A stretch of 64,000 bases of DNA from Paenibacillus sp. (lineage in GTDB: Bacteria > Bacillota > Bacilli > Paenibacillales > NBRC-103111), in assembly GCA_031180825.1 (NCBI GenBank), contig JAPSLM010000007.1:186001-250000 (forward strand), given 5' to 3'. The notes beneath the pieces were generated by a model that saw only the letters and a program-made list of their open reading frames with translations, was not told where the DNA came from and did not search any database. A program made the position numbers and the translations under genes. This document shows positions 44,958-54,505 of this stretch, one piece after another (the stretch's first letter is position 1; each line of letters starts with the position of its first letter).

Positions 44958-45788
44958 CTATCGTTTCAGATTGACGACTTCTTGAAGCACTTCGTCGGAT
45001 GTAGTAATAATTCTCGAGTTGGACTGGAAGCCGCGCTGAGCGATGATCATTTCCGTAAATTCGGACGTTAAATCCACGTTGGACATTTCCAGCTGCCCGG
45101 AAATGATCGCGCCGGTGCCCGTAACCGGGTTATTGGCCTGGGAAGTCTCGGGCTCGATGGCTTCGGCTTCCGTATTCGAGTTTGGCGTCGTCCGGTACAA
45201 GTTGCCGCCGACTTTTTCCAAGCCGCCCGGATTCGTTACTTTGGCAACGGCGATAAATGTGTTGGTCGGCGTTGAAGCCCCGTCGGCGCCGATGGCGATA
45301 ATTTCACCGGACTGTGAAATCGAGAATGCAGTAACGGTTTCTTCCAGCGCCACAGGAGCCCCTCCGGTGCTCAAAACGAACATCCCGTCCGCCGTAACGA
45401 GACGACGCTGGGCATCCAGATCAAAATTGCCGGCGCGTGTAAGGAGCGGCTGCCCCGCTTCCTCCGCCGACGGAGACACAAGGAAGAACCCGTCCCCGTC
45501 AATACGCAAATCCGTTATTTTATTTGTCGTCTGGGCGCTGCCCGGCGTGTGAAGAGTATCGATCGCGCCAACCGTCACGCCAAGTCCGATTTGTTTGGCA
45601 TTAATGCCGCCCACATCATCCGTAGGGGCCGTTACGCCTGAAATCTTCTGGCTCATGATGTCTTTGAACGCGACGCGACTTGATTTAAAGCCGTACGTAT
45701 TCACGTTTGCGATGTTGTTGCCGATGACGTCAAGCTTCGTTTGAAAGCCTCTCATACCCGAAACGCCGGAATAAAGCGATCTTAACAT
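44958..45788 (-). CDS. flgG: Flagellar hook/distal-rod protein of the FlgG/FlgE family
   Basis: The product (276 residues) has the conserved N-terminal rod/hook motif MLRSLYSGVSGMRGFQTKLD with NNIANVNTYGFKSSRVAF, the central DLRIDGDGFFLV segment, and the C-terminal NVDLTSEFTEMIIAQRGFQSN motif. B. subtilis carries its hook gene (FlgE, once called FlgG) at this place after flgD, so this is probably the functional hook subunit. By sequence length it is FlgG-like, and the symbol is uncertain. GGGAGGATAACTATCG precedes the ATG. Confidence 0.88.
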   Translation of the reverse strand: MLRSLYSGVSGMRGFQTKLDVIGNNIANVNTYGFKSSRVAFKDIMSQKISGVTAPTDDVGGINAKQIGLGVTVGAIDTLHTPGSAQTTNKITDLRIDGDGFFLVSPSAEEAGQPLLTRAGNFDLDAQRRLVTADGMFVLSTGGAPVALEETVTAFSISQSGEIIAIGADGASTPTNTFIAVAKVTNPGGLEKVGGNLYRTTPNSNTEAEAIEPETSQANNPVTGTGAIISGQLEMSNVDLTSEFTEMIIAQRGFQSNSRIITTSDEVLQEVVNLKR

Positions 45789-45947
45789 CGATAGTTATCC
45801 TCCCATATTGCAACTGTGCATCGATAGATGAAACAGTTGTCAATGATGTAATGAACGACTGTTACAGCAAGTTTAAACCATATTCGTTTTTTCGGTTGTT
45901 TCAGTCGGTCCACAACCTCGGCCTCCGAAATTCGGGCCAGCCTATCG
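45789..45947. other. 159-base gap inside the flagellar operon
   Basis: This is the longest gap in the otherwise tight fla/che operon. It contains TTGACA without a properly spaced -10 and a 6-bp inverted repeat AACTGT/ACAGTT. I see no gene, no clear sigma-A or sigma-D promoter and no terminator. Confidence 0.4.
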
Positions 45948-46325
45948 CTACGAAATAATCATGGCCGAGTCGATTTGGGTAAATACGTTGTCCTTCATCG
46001 ATGCTCCGTCCATGGCTGTAACTACCGTGCGATTCTTGATGTTGACGATCAGAGCGGTATCGTTGATCAGCATCAATGAGTCCTTTGCCCCTTTGCTCGC
46101 GGCTTTGTCAATCGCGGTATTGAGCTTGACAAGCTGCTCGGGCCCAAGCTGAATGCCCCGCTGCCGCAAACGTTGTTCCGCATGATGACTGAAACGCACG
46201 AGCTGATTTTGCAGCATCGCATCGAACGAGGTTGTCTGAGCCCTCGATTCCGGGTCCGTTCGTCGTACGGGCTGCGGCGCCACTGCATTCGGAAACAGGC
46301 GACCAACCGTTATTCGATCCGTCAT
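45948..46325 (-). CDS. Flagellar operon protein, TIGR02530 family
   Basis: This 125-residue protein matches the small conserved flagellar protein found between flgD and the hook gene in Firmicutes (TIGR02530). Its core is LVRFSHHAEQRLRQRGIQL, LVKLNTAIDKAASKGAKDSL, and DTALIVNIKNRTVVTAMDG. The exact job is not known to me; its place beside hook-cap and hook genes suggests hook assembly. It overlaps flgD by four bases (ATGA). Confidence 0.9.
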   Translation of the reverse strand: MTDRITVGRLFPNAVAPQPVRRTDPESRAQTTSFDAMLQNQLVRFSHHAEQRLRQRGIQLGPEQLVKLNTAIDKAASKGAKDSLMLINDTALIVNIKNRTVVTAMDGASMKDNVFTQIDSAMIIS

Positions 46326-46771
46326 GGAGTTACCTCCGGATTGGAAATCTGGCTGATCTGATCGATCTTCACTTCGTCGCCGTTAATTTTTGCGTACTGC
46401 TCTTCCTTCTTCATAAGAATGGACTCCACAGTTCCGGTTTTGACGGTGGACTTGTTGTTTTTGTCAACGTAGGTATAAGTCACCTTTTTGCCAATCAAAC
46501 TGGATGCAAATCCTAACGATTGCCGAAGCATCTTCATTTCCGAACTCATTTTGGCAAGCTGTTCGACGGATGTAAATTGGGCCATCTGAGCGATGAATTC
46601 TTTATCCTGCAGCGGCTGCGTCGGATCCTGGTTTTGCATCTGGGTCATGAGAATTTTAAGGAATTCGTCCTGTCCCAACTTCCCTTTGTCCTCGGCTTTG
46701 CCGGCGTTTTGAATATTTCCTTTGGCGTAATACGGCCATACATTCCTGGTGCTGATGTTTGAATCGGGCAT
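46322..46771 (-). CDS. flgD: Flagellar hook capping protein FlgD
   Basis: FlgD caps the growing hook and is later released. The ATG at 46771 (GGGGGTGAAACC upstream) gives 149 residues, shorter than the about 220 of Gram-negatives but normal for Bacillales. The conserved N-terminal region has LGQDEFLKILMTQMQNQDPTQPL and FIAQMAQFTSVEQLAKMS. It lies between fliK and the TIGR02530 gene. Confidence 0.93.
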   Translation of the reverse strand: MPDSNISTRNVWPYYAKGNIQNAGKAEDKGKLGQDEFLKILMTQMQNQDPTQPLQDKEFIAQMAQFTSVEQLAKMSSEMKMLRQSLGFASSLIGKKVTYTYVDKNNKSTVKTGTVESILMKKEEQYAKINGDEVKIDQISQISNPEVTP

Positions 46772-46808
46772 GGTTTCACCCCCTGCTCCCATAGGTGTAA
46801 GCTTTTAC

Positions 46809-48275
46809 TTAGGCCGTAACGTCAATCGATCCGGTTCCCAGACTGCCGGCGGTACTTGAACTCTGCGCTTCTTCCTTCAGCTCGTCTTCCATCGCGGCAA
46901 TACGGCCGCTGGCCGCTTTCTGCTGCTTGGAGGATTGTCCGGATTGCTGCTGGCGTCCTTCCTGGAACATGCCGGACTGATAGTTCTGGCTTTGGCTTAC
47001 TTCAAGCTTCTCCACTTGGATGCCCTGATTCTGCAATGTCGTTCTGAGCTGCGACAACTGGCTCTCCAGCATTTCCTTACCGGCCAAGCTGTCCGCTACG
47101 AACTGGGCGATCAGTTGTCCGTTATGCAGGGTCAGCCTCACTTCAACGTGACCGAGATGCTGAGGATACAACGAAATTTTAGCTTCGGTCATTCCGTCTG
47201 CCGAAGTTCCCATCATTATGGAACGAACGACAAACTGGGTCATGTCCTCCGAAAAAGTAGCCGCCTGCATCTGCACAACCGGCGCTTTGACCTGCGCATG
47301 CCCGCCCTGCTGCTTCATGTATTCATGCAGCGGTAGCGGCTGATTGTCCGCGCCTTCTGCCATTCCCGCGTCCAGCGGTTCGAACAGCGGCCCTTCTTCG
47401 GCTTTCGGCGGGTCCAAATGAAGCTGTACCATTGCCGCCTTCGCCGTAAGTGCCTCGAGCTTTTGCACCGGGCTGGCAACCACTTGGACAAGCTTCCCGG
47501 CATCCGATGACGGAGCCGCTTCCGCGGTCGCAGCATTCTGTATAATAGAAGAAACACGGGGTTGATCGGCGCTTTGATTTTGCAGCCCGCCCACTTTGGA
47601 CGCAGCCGATAACAGAACAGCCGGCAATTCTTTCACGGTTTGCTGAAGCTTCGAATCCGTTTTCCCTTCCGCTACCAGATCTTTCAACTGTTTCAACAAT
47701 GCGGCGGCTTCTTGCGCCGTCAGAGCCTTAGGCTGCTGAATTGCGCCAAGCTCATCGGTCTGGATCTCCGCAGACGTATCCGCGGCAGGCGTCAAAGGAA
47801 TAAACAACAACGGATTAAGCGCGTCTGCACTCTCTTTCATGTTGGATCCATCGCCTGTCGGAGCGGCCGCTTGATCGCTCTCCGGCTGATTTACAGGAAG
47901 AGCCGCCAGAAGCGCTTGAAGCTGCAGCAACCATGCTTGCAAATCCGGGTTGTTCATCAGCGCGTTCGCATCCTCGCCCTTAGCCGGGTCGAGCAGTTGG
48001 ATTAAGCCCTCGATTTGTTGAACCGCTGGAGCCTGATCCGCCGTCTGCGGGAGCGCCGCAATCAAAGGAGCAATCAACTGGGCAAGCGCCGACAAGCCGG
48101 CGGTTCCTGCGGTATTAGCCCCCGATCCGGTAGCATCGCCGGTCATCATGCCGCTAAGAGCCGATGAGAAAGATCCGGCCCCTCCGGCTGCGCCCCCCGT
48201 ACTGGCGGACGCGTTCGATCCGGCAGCGGTTGTCCCCGCAGATGCGGCCACAGAAGTTTGTGTCGAAATTTCCAT
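46809..48275 (-). CDS. fliK: Flagellar hook-length control protein FliK
   Basis: FliK measures hook length and triggers the FlhB export switch. The 488-residue protein has a variable Ala/Gly/Ser-rich N-terminal two thirds and the conserved flagellar hook-length domain near the C-terminus (about 355-430, LYPQHLGHVEVRLTLHNGQL and LAGKEMLESQLSQLRTTLQ), then a Gln/Ser-rich tail. AAAGGAGGTGAAAAAAAG precedes the ATG. Low conservation outside the C-terminal domain is normal. Confidence 0.92.
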   Translation of the reverse strand: MEISTQTSVAASAGTTAAGSNASASTGGAAGGAGSFSSALSGMMTGDATGSGANTAGTAGLSALAQLIAPLIAALPQTADQAPAVQQIEGLIQLLDPAKGEDANALMNNPDLQAWLLQLQALLAALPVNQPESDQAAAPTGDGSNMKESADALNPLLFIPLTPAADTSAEIQTDELGAIQQPKALTAQEAAALLKQLKDLVAEGKTDSKLQQTVKELPAVLLSAASKVGGLQNQSADQPRVSSIIQNAATAEAAPSSDAGKLVQVVASPVQKLEALTAKAAMVQLHLDPPKAEEGPLFEPLDAGMAEGADNQPLPLHEYMKQQGGHAQVKAPVVQMQAATFSEDMTQFVVRSIMMGTSADGMTEAKISLYPQHLGHVEVRLTLHNGQLIAQFVADSLAGKEMLESQLSQLRTTLQNQGIQVEKLEVSQSQNYQSGMFQEGRQQQSGQSSKQQKAASGRIAAMEDELKEEAQSSSTAGSLGTGSIDVTA

Positions 48276-48302
48276 CTTTTTTTCACCTCCTTTCGATTGT
48301 AT

Positions 48303-49223
48303 TTATTGAACCAGCCGTGCCGAGATCAGAGCTGCGGTTTCTTTGGACTGATCCGATATGGCCGACAAAACTCTGGAACGTCCGCCGCTGTCCATAGAAC
48401 TCAAGATAGAGATCACTTTATCGGGATTCGATTTCTGCATCTCCAACAAGACAGCAGCTGCGCTTTTCGGCGTCATATTCGCGAACGTGCTGCCCAAATC
48501 GTCCTTGCTCAGCTTGTCCGCAGGCTGCTTGCTCTGTGCCGCCAATTCCTTCACCCGTTCCTGCAGGGCTGCAATTTCCGTGTCTCTTACGTTCGTTTGG
48601 TCCTTCAGCAAAATCGAAGCGTCGGCGGCCTTTTTCGGATCCATTTTCTCGAGCACCTTTACGCGCTCATCCGGCTTCATCATGCCAAGCACCAGAACGA
48701 GTTCTTTGGAGGTCAAGTTCTCCATAATCGGCGCCGATTTGCTTGGCGACATTTTCGCGTACATGGAAGCAAGCTGTTGAATCTGATGGGTATATTCCTC
48801 ATCGCTTAAGGTTTTGCTTTTCACGCTTTCTTCCAATGTACTGTTCTTGAGCTGCAATTCCTTAATCGTCTCCTCCCGCTGCTGGAGCGCGGCCTCCGCT
48901 TTTTTCAGCGCCTGCTCCAATTCCTGAAGCTTGGACGCCGGATCGGCATTCGCATTTTCCTGTGCCGGAGCGGACGATTCAGCCTCGGCAGGTTGAGCCG
49001 TTTCCGGCTGGTTTGCCGACTCTTTCGTTTTTGGATCCGGGATGATGCTGTTTACGACTGGAATTTTATTGGCCGCCCGCAGGACATTGTTCATCACGTC
49101 ATAATCGAAAATCGTCAGCAAAACGCCGAGCAGTACAGCTGTAAAAACAAAAGGGATCAGGAACCATATTAAGAACCGCTCCATAGCTCCGTAAGAGGAG
49201 GACTGCTCCGTATCTGTGTTTGC
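48303..49223 (-). CDS. MotE family protein (YlxF), MgtE intracellular-N-like domains
   Basis: The product (306 residues) has one N-terminal membrane segment (about 14-36), a Pro/Ala/Glu-rich linker, a coiled coil (about 95-140), and two MgtE-N-type helical repeats (MYAKMSPSKSAPIMENL; TFANMTPKSAAAVLLEM). This is the architecture of MotE/YlxF, found between fliJ and fliK; MotE is a stator-associated chaperone in alphaproteobacteria, while the Firmicute protein is less studied. The TTG at 49223 follows GGAGGTGAGGAA. Confidence 0.85.
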   Translation of the reverse strand, partial: ANTDTEQSSSYGAMERFLIWFLIPFVFTAVLLGVLLTIFDYDVMNNVLRAANKIPVVNSIIPDPKTKESANQPETAQPAEAESSAPAQENANADPASKLQELEQALKKAEAALQQREETIKELQLKNSTLEESVKSKTLSDEEYTHQIQQLASMYAKMSPSKSAPIMENLTSKELVLVLGMMKPDERVKVLEKMDPKKAADASILLKDQTNVRDTEIAALQERVKELAAQSKQPADKLSKDDLGSTFANMTPKSAAAVLLEMQKSNPDKVISILSSMDSGGRSRVLSAISDQSKETAALISARLVQ

Positions 49224-49252
49224 CAATTCCTCACCTCCCCGCGTGGTCATAA

Positions 49253-49705
49253 TTACGAAAGCCGTTTAAAACGATTCGTCGCCATTTCGTCCAATTGATT
49301 TTGTTCTTTCTTTAAAACCTCGCTGGAAAAATGCTGAAACGCTCTTTCCTTTGCTTTCGTCCATACTTTTTCTTCAAGCATCTTCCCGGTCAAATCATCC
49401 TGCTTGAGCTGCACGATCGTCTTGGCTGCTTGCACATCCCGATGCTTGCGCTGAATGCGCCCGTCAATATGGTTCACGTAACTTTGCAGCATGAGCAGGT
49501 TGGATACCGTCGTCACTTGGCTGGAAGACCTATGCAGCTCCTCCTGCATCTCGTGCTTGGCTTTCTCCAGCTCGGCCAGAGAAGATTCCTCCGCACGCAT
49601 TTTGCCGATAGCCTCGGACAGCATCCATTCCGCCTGCGTTTTCTCGTTTATCTTCAAATCAACGATTTTTTGAAAAGCGTATCGAAACCGCATGCTCCTT
49701 CTCAT
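49253..49705 (-). CDS. fliJ: Flagellar export chaperone FliJ
   Basis: FliJ is the coiled-coil stalk of the FliHIJ export ATPase and interacts with FlhA. The 150-residue protein is almost all helix with heptad patterns. The ATG at 49705 overlaps the fliI TGA (ATGA), giving MRRSMRFRYAFQKIVDLK; an ATG four codons downstream is an alternative. Conserved RFRYAFQKIVDLK fits FliJ. Confidence 0.9.
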   Translation of the reverse strand: MRRSMRFRYAFQKIVDLKINEKTQAEWMLSEAIGKMRAEESSLAELEKAKHEMQEELHRSSSQVTTVSNLLMLQSYVNHIDGRIQRKHRDVQAAKTIVQLKQDDLTGKMLEEKVWTKAKERAFQHFSSEVLKKEQNQLDEMATNRFKRLS

Positions 49706-51021
49706 CCCCTGTAAAATTCTCGAATTAGCCTTTCCTGCGCTTCCGCGTATGTCAGCTTCTCCGTGACGCGCTGTCGCGTATAGTCCCATATCGCTTGGAT
49801 AGCCTCGAGAGATTGATCAATTTCCGAATTCGATCCCCGTTGGTACGCCCCGATATTGATCAGATCCTCCGAATCTTTATACACAGATAGCAACCTTTTC
49901 AAGTTTTCGGCCGCAAGCTGCTGCTCGTGAGGAACAATTTCTTTCATGACCCGGCTAACGCTGGCAAGAACGTCGATAGCGGGGTAGTGCCCGCGGTTGG
50001 CTATGTTACGGTTCAACACGATATGACCATCCAGTATTCCCCGTACAGCATCCGCAATTGGCTCATTCATATCATCCCCATCGACAAGAACCGTGTAAAA
50101 TGCCGTAATGGAGCCTTTAGGTCCGGTTCCCGACCGCTCCAGCAGCTTAGGGAGCGTCGCGAATACGGAAGGCGTATAGCCGCGAGTGGCAGGAGGTTCG
50201 CCAACCGCCAGGCCGACTTCACGCTGTGCCATGGCAAAACGGGTCACCGAATCCATCATCAGCATCACGTTCATCCCGCGATCGCGAAAAAATTCGGCGA
50301 TGGTCGTCGCGATCAGCGCCCCCTTGATCCGAATGAGCGCCGGTTGATCCGACGTGGCAACAACGACAACCGAACGGGCCAGCCCCTCGGGACCAAGATC
50401 GCGTTCGATAAAATCGAGCACCTCCCGGCCGCGTTCTCCGATCAGCGCAATCACATTCACATCGGCTGACGTATTGCGGGCAATCATTCCCATCAGCGTA
50501 CTTTTTCCGACGCCGGAACCGGCGAAAATACCGACACGCTGTCCCTTGCCTATCGTCAGCAGGCCGTCGATACAGCGTACGCCGACGCTAATCGGCTCAA
50601 GAACGCGGGGCCGCTTTAAAGGATTGCTAGGTATATTATTTGTAGAATACTGCGTCATGCGCGAAGGCAAAAACGTTCCGTCGAGCGGTTGGCCGAGCCC
50701 GTCCAGCACTTTGCCGAGCAGCTCGTGTCCTACCTGCACCGTCAGCGGCTTGCCGGTACCGACCACATCGCAGCCCGGACCGATCGCATGAAGCTCGCCG
50801 AGCGGCATAAGAATAACCTTATTGTTCTTGAAACCGACAACTTCCGCCTTAAGCGGCTGGTTCGATTTGAGTGGATAGATGTAGCATACGTCGCCGATGC
50901 TCGCATCCGGTCCCTCCGACTCGACCGTCAAACCGATGACCTGAGTGACTTTTCCGTTTACCCGAACCGGGTCCACTTGACTTAAATGTTCTATGTATTT
51001 CTGCGCGGATGGCACCTGCAT
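49702..51021 (-). CDS. fliI: Flagellum-specific ATPase FliI
   Basis: FliI is the F1-beta-like ATPase at the export gate. The 439-residue protein has Walker A AGSGVGKSTLMGMIAR near 165-180, Walker B VMLMMDSVTRFAMAQREVGL, and the FliI signature PPATRGYTPSVFATLPKLLER. Length and motifs are normal. It starts four bases after fliH ends and overlaps fliJ. Confidence 0.97.
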   Translation of the reverse strand: MQVPSAQKYIEHLSQVDPVRVNGKVTQVIGLTVESEGPDASIGDVCYIYPLKSNQPLKAEVVGFKNNKVILMPLGELHAIGPGCDVVGTGKPLTVQVGHELLGKVLDGLGQPLDGTFLPSRMTQYSTNNIPSNPLKRPRVLEPISVGVRCIDGLLTIGKGQRVGIFAGSGVGKSTLMGMIARNTSADVNVIALIGERGREVLDFIERDLGPEGLARSVVVVATSDQPALIRIKGALIATTIAEFFRDRGMNVMLMMDSVTRFAMAQREVGLAVGEPPATRGYTPSVFATLPKLLERSGTGPKGSITAFYTVLVDGDDMNEPIADAVRGILDGHIVLNRNIANRGHYPAIDVLASVSRVMKEIVPHEQQLAAENLKRLLSVYKDSEDLINIGAYQRGSNSEIDQSLEAIQAIWDYTRQRVTEKLTYAEAQERLIREFYRG

Positions 51022-51024
51022 CGT

Positions 51025-51843
51025 CTAGGATCCCTCGCTTCGCAGCGCCACTTGCCGAAGCGCATTCTTGATTTCGTTCAGCTGCGTGTCGATGCGGGCG
51101 TCGATGCTTCCGAAGGAGGACCGAATGACGCATCCGCGATCTTGTACCGAAGCATCGGGAATAATTTGCAGCTCCGCTTGCGAATCTAAGTGCAACAAAA
51201 GTTCTTCTCGTGCGTCTTGTATATAGGAGAATTGAGAAGGCGATACGCAAAGCGCAATAATTCCCTTTTCTCTTCGGCGCGACAGTACCTTTTGGATCAG
51301 TTCGATGACCCATTCGGATTCCAGCGTCAGCTGACGGTCGACGATTTTCTCGGCAATCGAACAGCTGAGCTCGATCAAGAACGGTTCGGATTCCTGAATG
51401 ATCTGCTGCTTTAAGAGATACGATTGTTCCAAGATTTGCGACGCTTCCTGCAGCATGCTGTCGTACTGCTGGCGAAGCTCCGCTTCGGCTCTGGCCAGGC
51501 CTTCCTGGTAGCCTTGCTCGAAGCCCCGGTCCATCGCCTGCTCGATCGTTTCCTGATCCAGCTGCCTGCGCTCGTCCCACCAAGCTTCGATCTCGGCTTG
51601 GGCCTGCTGCCTGATCGCCGCGGCTTCATCCATGGCGGCGCGCACCTGCTCTTCGGCAAACGATTCGGCGTCTTGAAGAATTTGGTCTTTCATCTGCATC
51701 AGATTGTCGAGCTCGAGCTGCTGCTCCTCCGTCATCTCGCCGTCTTGCTGCGGTTCTTGTTTGAGAACAGGGGGCGCCGGAGGCTCTACAAGCTTGCTGT
51801 CTTCCATAGCTACATATTGAAATGATTTGATGACATTAGACAA
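51025..51843 (-). CDS. fliH: Flagellar assembly protein FliH
   Basis: FliH is the peripheral stalk and regulator of FliI. The TTG at 51843 gives 272 residues starting with LSNVIKSFQY, like other Bacillales FliH. A long charged coiled-coil middle (about 45-125) is followed by the V-ATPase E-like C-terminal domain (IAEKIVDRQLTLESEWVIEL). Nine bases separate GGAGGAG from the TTG. It overlaps fliG by 8 bases. Confidence 0.9.
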   Translation of the reverse strand: MSNVIKSFQYVAMEDSKLVEPPAPPVLKQEPQQDGEMTEEQQLELDNLMQMKDQILQDAESFAEEQVRAAMDEAAAIRQQAQAEIEAWWDERRQLDQETIEQAMDRGFEQGYQEGLARAEAELRQQYDSMLQEASQILEQSYLLKQQIIQESEPFLIELSCSIAEKIVDRQLTLESEWVIELIQKVLSRRREKGIIALCVSPSQFSYIQDAREELLLHLDSQAELQIIPDASVQDRGCVIRSSFGSIDARIDTQLNEIKNALRQVALRSEGS

Positions 51844-52852
51844 TAATATCATCTCCTCCGCCACGGGCGATGATGATTTCACCGGCTTCTTCCAAGCGCC
51901 TGATCGTTGCTACGATGCGTGTCTGTGCTTCTTCGACGTCACGCAGCCGGACCGGACCCATGTATTCCATTTCTTCCCGGAACGTTTCGGCCATCCGCTT
52001 GGACATGTTTTTGAAGATGGCTTCCCGAACCTCTTCGCTGGCCACTTTAAGCGCCAGTTGGAGGTCGGCATTCTCGATGTCGCGGATAATCCGTTGGATC
52101 GAGCGGTTGTCGATGTTGACGATGTCTTCGAATACGAACATCCGCTTCTTGATTTCCTCGGCCAGCTCGGGATCCTGAATTTCGAGCGAATCGAGAATCG
52201 TACGCTCTGTCCCGCGATCGACACCGTTCAAAATTTGAACGACGGCCGAAATCCCGCCGGCATTCGTATAGTCCTGCGTTACCGTAGCGGACAGCTTCTG
52301 CTCAAGCACCCGCTCGACCTGGCTGATGACCTCCGGCGATGTGCTGTCCATCAAGGCAATCCGTTTCGCCACATCCGCCTGCTTCTCTTGCGGAAGCGAG
52401 GACAGGATGATGGAGGCTTGCTCCGGCTGCAGGTAAGAAAGAACCAGAGCAATGGTTTGCGAATTTTCATTCTGGATAAAGTTCAGGATTTGGGCAGGAT
52501 CGGCTTTTCGGGCAAAATCGAATGGTCTCACTTGAAGCGTCGCCGTTAACCGATTGATGATATCCAATGCTTTCTGAGATCCGAGCGCTTTCTCTAAAAT
52601 CTCTTTCGCATACGTGATACCGCCTTGCGATATGAATTCTTGGGCTAAGCAAATTTGATGGAACTCTGCCAAGATCGCTTCTTTTTCGGCGTTGTCAACT
52701 TTTCTGACATTGGCTATTTCCAAAGTGAGCTGCTCAATTTCTTCGTCACGCAGATGTTTAAAAATTTGAGCGGACACTTCCGGACCCAAACTAATCAAAA
52801 GAATTGCGGCTTTTTGTCGCCCCGTTAAACCCGGTTGCTGTACTTTAGCCAA
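51836..52852 (-). CDS. fliG: Flagellar motor switch protein FliG
   Basis: FliG sits on the MS ring and interacts with the stator to make torque. The TTG at 52852, eight bases after GAGGTG, gives 338 residues beginning AKVQQPGLTGRQKAAILLIS, as in B. subtilis. Three ARM-type domains are visible: NQTIALVLSYLQPEQASIIL in the middle, and the charged torque helix with EDIVNIDNRSIQRIIRDIEN, MSKRMAETFREEME near the C-terminus. Confidence 0.96.
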   Translation of the reverse strand: MAKVQQPGLTGRQKAAILLISLGPEVSAQIFKHLRDEEIEQLTLEIANVRKVDNAEKEAILAEFHQICLAQEFISQGGITYAKEILEKALGSQKALDIINRLTATLQVRPFDFARKADPAQILNFIQNENSQTIALVLSYLQPEQASIILSSLPQEKQADVAKRIALMDSTSPEVISQVERVLEQKLSATVTQDYTNAGGISAVVQILNGVDRGTERTILDSLEIQDPELAEEIKKRMFVFEDIVNIDNRSIQRIIRDIENADLQLALKVASEEVREAIFKNMSKRMAETFREEMEYMGPVRLRDVEEAQTRIVATIRRLEEAGEIIIARGGGDDIIV

Positions 52853-52865
52853 GTGTTGCACACCT

Positions 52866-54461
52866 CTATTCGTCTACTAACCAAGTGCGGAGCAGATTCA
52901 CAAATTCTTCCGGCTTTTTCTTGGCAAGCTGTTCCAGCTGCTTGCGCACTTGATTTTCATTGTTCAAGTTATCGATATCGATGGTCGGGAATTCCACTCG
53001 CGGCGACTCGTCCAGGATTTCTTCTTCTTCCTCTTGCTGCGCCTTGCGTCTGCGCATAAACCAGTAGGCGCCTCCGCCGAGCAAAGCAAGAGCCAATCCG
53101 CCGAGCGCACCGTAGAGCAGCATCGAATTCGTGCTTGTTCCCTGATTTTCGTTCGTTCTGGCGAACACGTGAGGAAACACGGTTACTTTTTTAGCCAGCT
53201 CCTCGTCCGATATCTGTTGCCTGTTATCGGCCAATCCTGCACGAACGACATTGACGAGGATTTTCCGGATCTCGTTAACCGTTTCCTCCGAGAGCGAAGC
53301 CGGATTCGACGGATCCGGCGGTTCAATGCCGACGTTAATGGTTAAATCTTTTACAACGTAGGGTGTCATCTCAATTTCGTTCGTAATCCGATTGACTTCC
53401 CGGTTTACCGTTTTTTGCAGCTCTTCGGAATTCGTCTTTCCGCCATTGCTGCTGCCCGGGTATCCCGGCACATCCGTTGCGCCCGTTCCCGGTACGCCGG
53501 ACGTCCCGGCGCTGCCGTCGCTCGTATAGTTCTTTTGGATCTCCTGAATGGAGATATCGAGCCCGGTTTGGTCTACCGTATTCGGCGCGGTTACCAGCTG
53601 CTCCTTACGTCTGGTCTGATCGAAGTTCATGGTGGAGAACACACTTACGATCACTTTGTCCCGGCCGAGAATGGAGCCGAGCATTTGCTGCACGTTGCGC
53701 TGCACGTCGTTTCTGAATTTGTTGTTGATTTCGAACTGCTGCAAAGCAAGATTGGAAGCTCCGCTCACTTTGCCGTTTGCTTTGGAGTACTCGAGCAAAT
53801 CGCCGTTTTGATCGGAAATCGTTATGTTTTCGATCGGCAGCCCTTTGATGCTGTGGGAAACCAAGTTATACATTGTATCGACCTTGGCCTGATCCAGCGT
53901 ATAGCCCGGCTTGATATCAAGCACGACGGAGGCCGATGCTTTCTCCGGTTGCTCCCCCTTCCGTAAGAACAAGCTTTCTTGCGGCAAGCTGATCAATACT
54001 TTGGAGCTTGCGATCGCATTGTTCGAGTTGATGAGCTGCTGCAGCTCGCCTTGAATGGCGTTGACGTATTTGACATCGAATTCTCTGTCCGTCGTGCCGA
54101 AGGTGCTGCTTTGGCTGAAAGCGCCGTAGCCGATGTTGCCGTTTTTGTTCAAGCCTTGCGATTCGACGGCAAGCTTGACACTGGCGACTTGACTGCGCGG
54201 AACGCCGATGCTTTTTCCGTCTTCGCTGAGCTGATACGGGATTTTGGCGCCGTCCAAATACGTTTTGATGGCCGCTGCATCGCTAGGCTGCAAGTTCGTA
54301 TAAGCCAGGGCGTATTCGGTTTTAGAAAAATTATAACTAATAATACCTACCGTAAGTATGACTAAAATCACAGTTGCGACAACAGTCCACTTTTGCGTTT
54401 TGCTGAATTGATTCCAATATTGTTTCGTTCGGTTCCAATACTGGAGCACATTTTCGTTCAC
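52866..54461 (-). CDS. fliF: Flagellar MS-ring protein FliF
   Basis: FliF builds the MS ring in the membrane. The 531-residue product has two membrane segments (about 25-45 and 447-468). Between them are ring-building motifs including ALAYTNLQPSDAAAIKTYLD, PQESLFLRKGEQPEKASASV and SVFSTMNFDQTRRK, plus a variable Gly/Ser/Pro loop (about 315-345). The C-terminal FliG-binding tail (VRKQLEQLAKKKPEEFVNLL) overlaps functionally with the next gene. Length is normal. Confidence 0.97.
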   Translation of the reverse strand: MNENVLQYWNRTKQYWNQFSKTQKWTVVATVILVILTVGIISYNFSKTEYALAYTNLQPSDAAAIKTYLDGAKIPYQLSEDGKSIGVPRSQVASVKLAVESQGLNKNGNIGYGAFSQSSTFGTTDREFDVKYVNAIQGELQQLINSNNAIASSKVLISLPQESLFLRKGEQPEKASASVVLDIKPGYTLDQAKVDTMYNLVSHSIKGLPIENITISDQNGDLLEYSKANGKVSGASNLALQQFEINNKFRNDVQRNVQQMLGSILGRDKVIVSVFSTMNFDQTRRKEQLVTAPNTVDQTGLDISIQEIQKNYTSDGSAGTSGVPGTGATDVPGYPGSSNGGKTNSEELQKTVNREVNRITNEIEMTPYVVKDLTINVGIEPPDPSNPASLSEETVNEIRKILVNVVRAGLADNRQQISDEELAKKVTVFPHVFARTNENQGTSTNSMLLYGALGGLALALLGGGAYWFMRRRKAQQEEEEEILDESPRVEFPTIDIDNLNNENQVRKQLEQLAKKKPEEFVNLLRTWLVDE

Positions 54462-54505
54462 TGTTTCACCCCATCTGATGAACCCTCGTCAGGTACGTTT
54501 GAAGA

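Noticed and set aside
45789..45947. Sigma-D promoter inside the flagellar operon
   Set aside because: I looked for TAAA-N15-GCCGATAT in this gap; a TAAA is present but no matching -10 follows.
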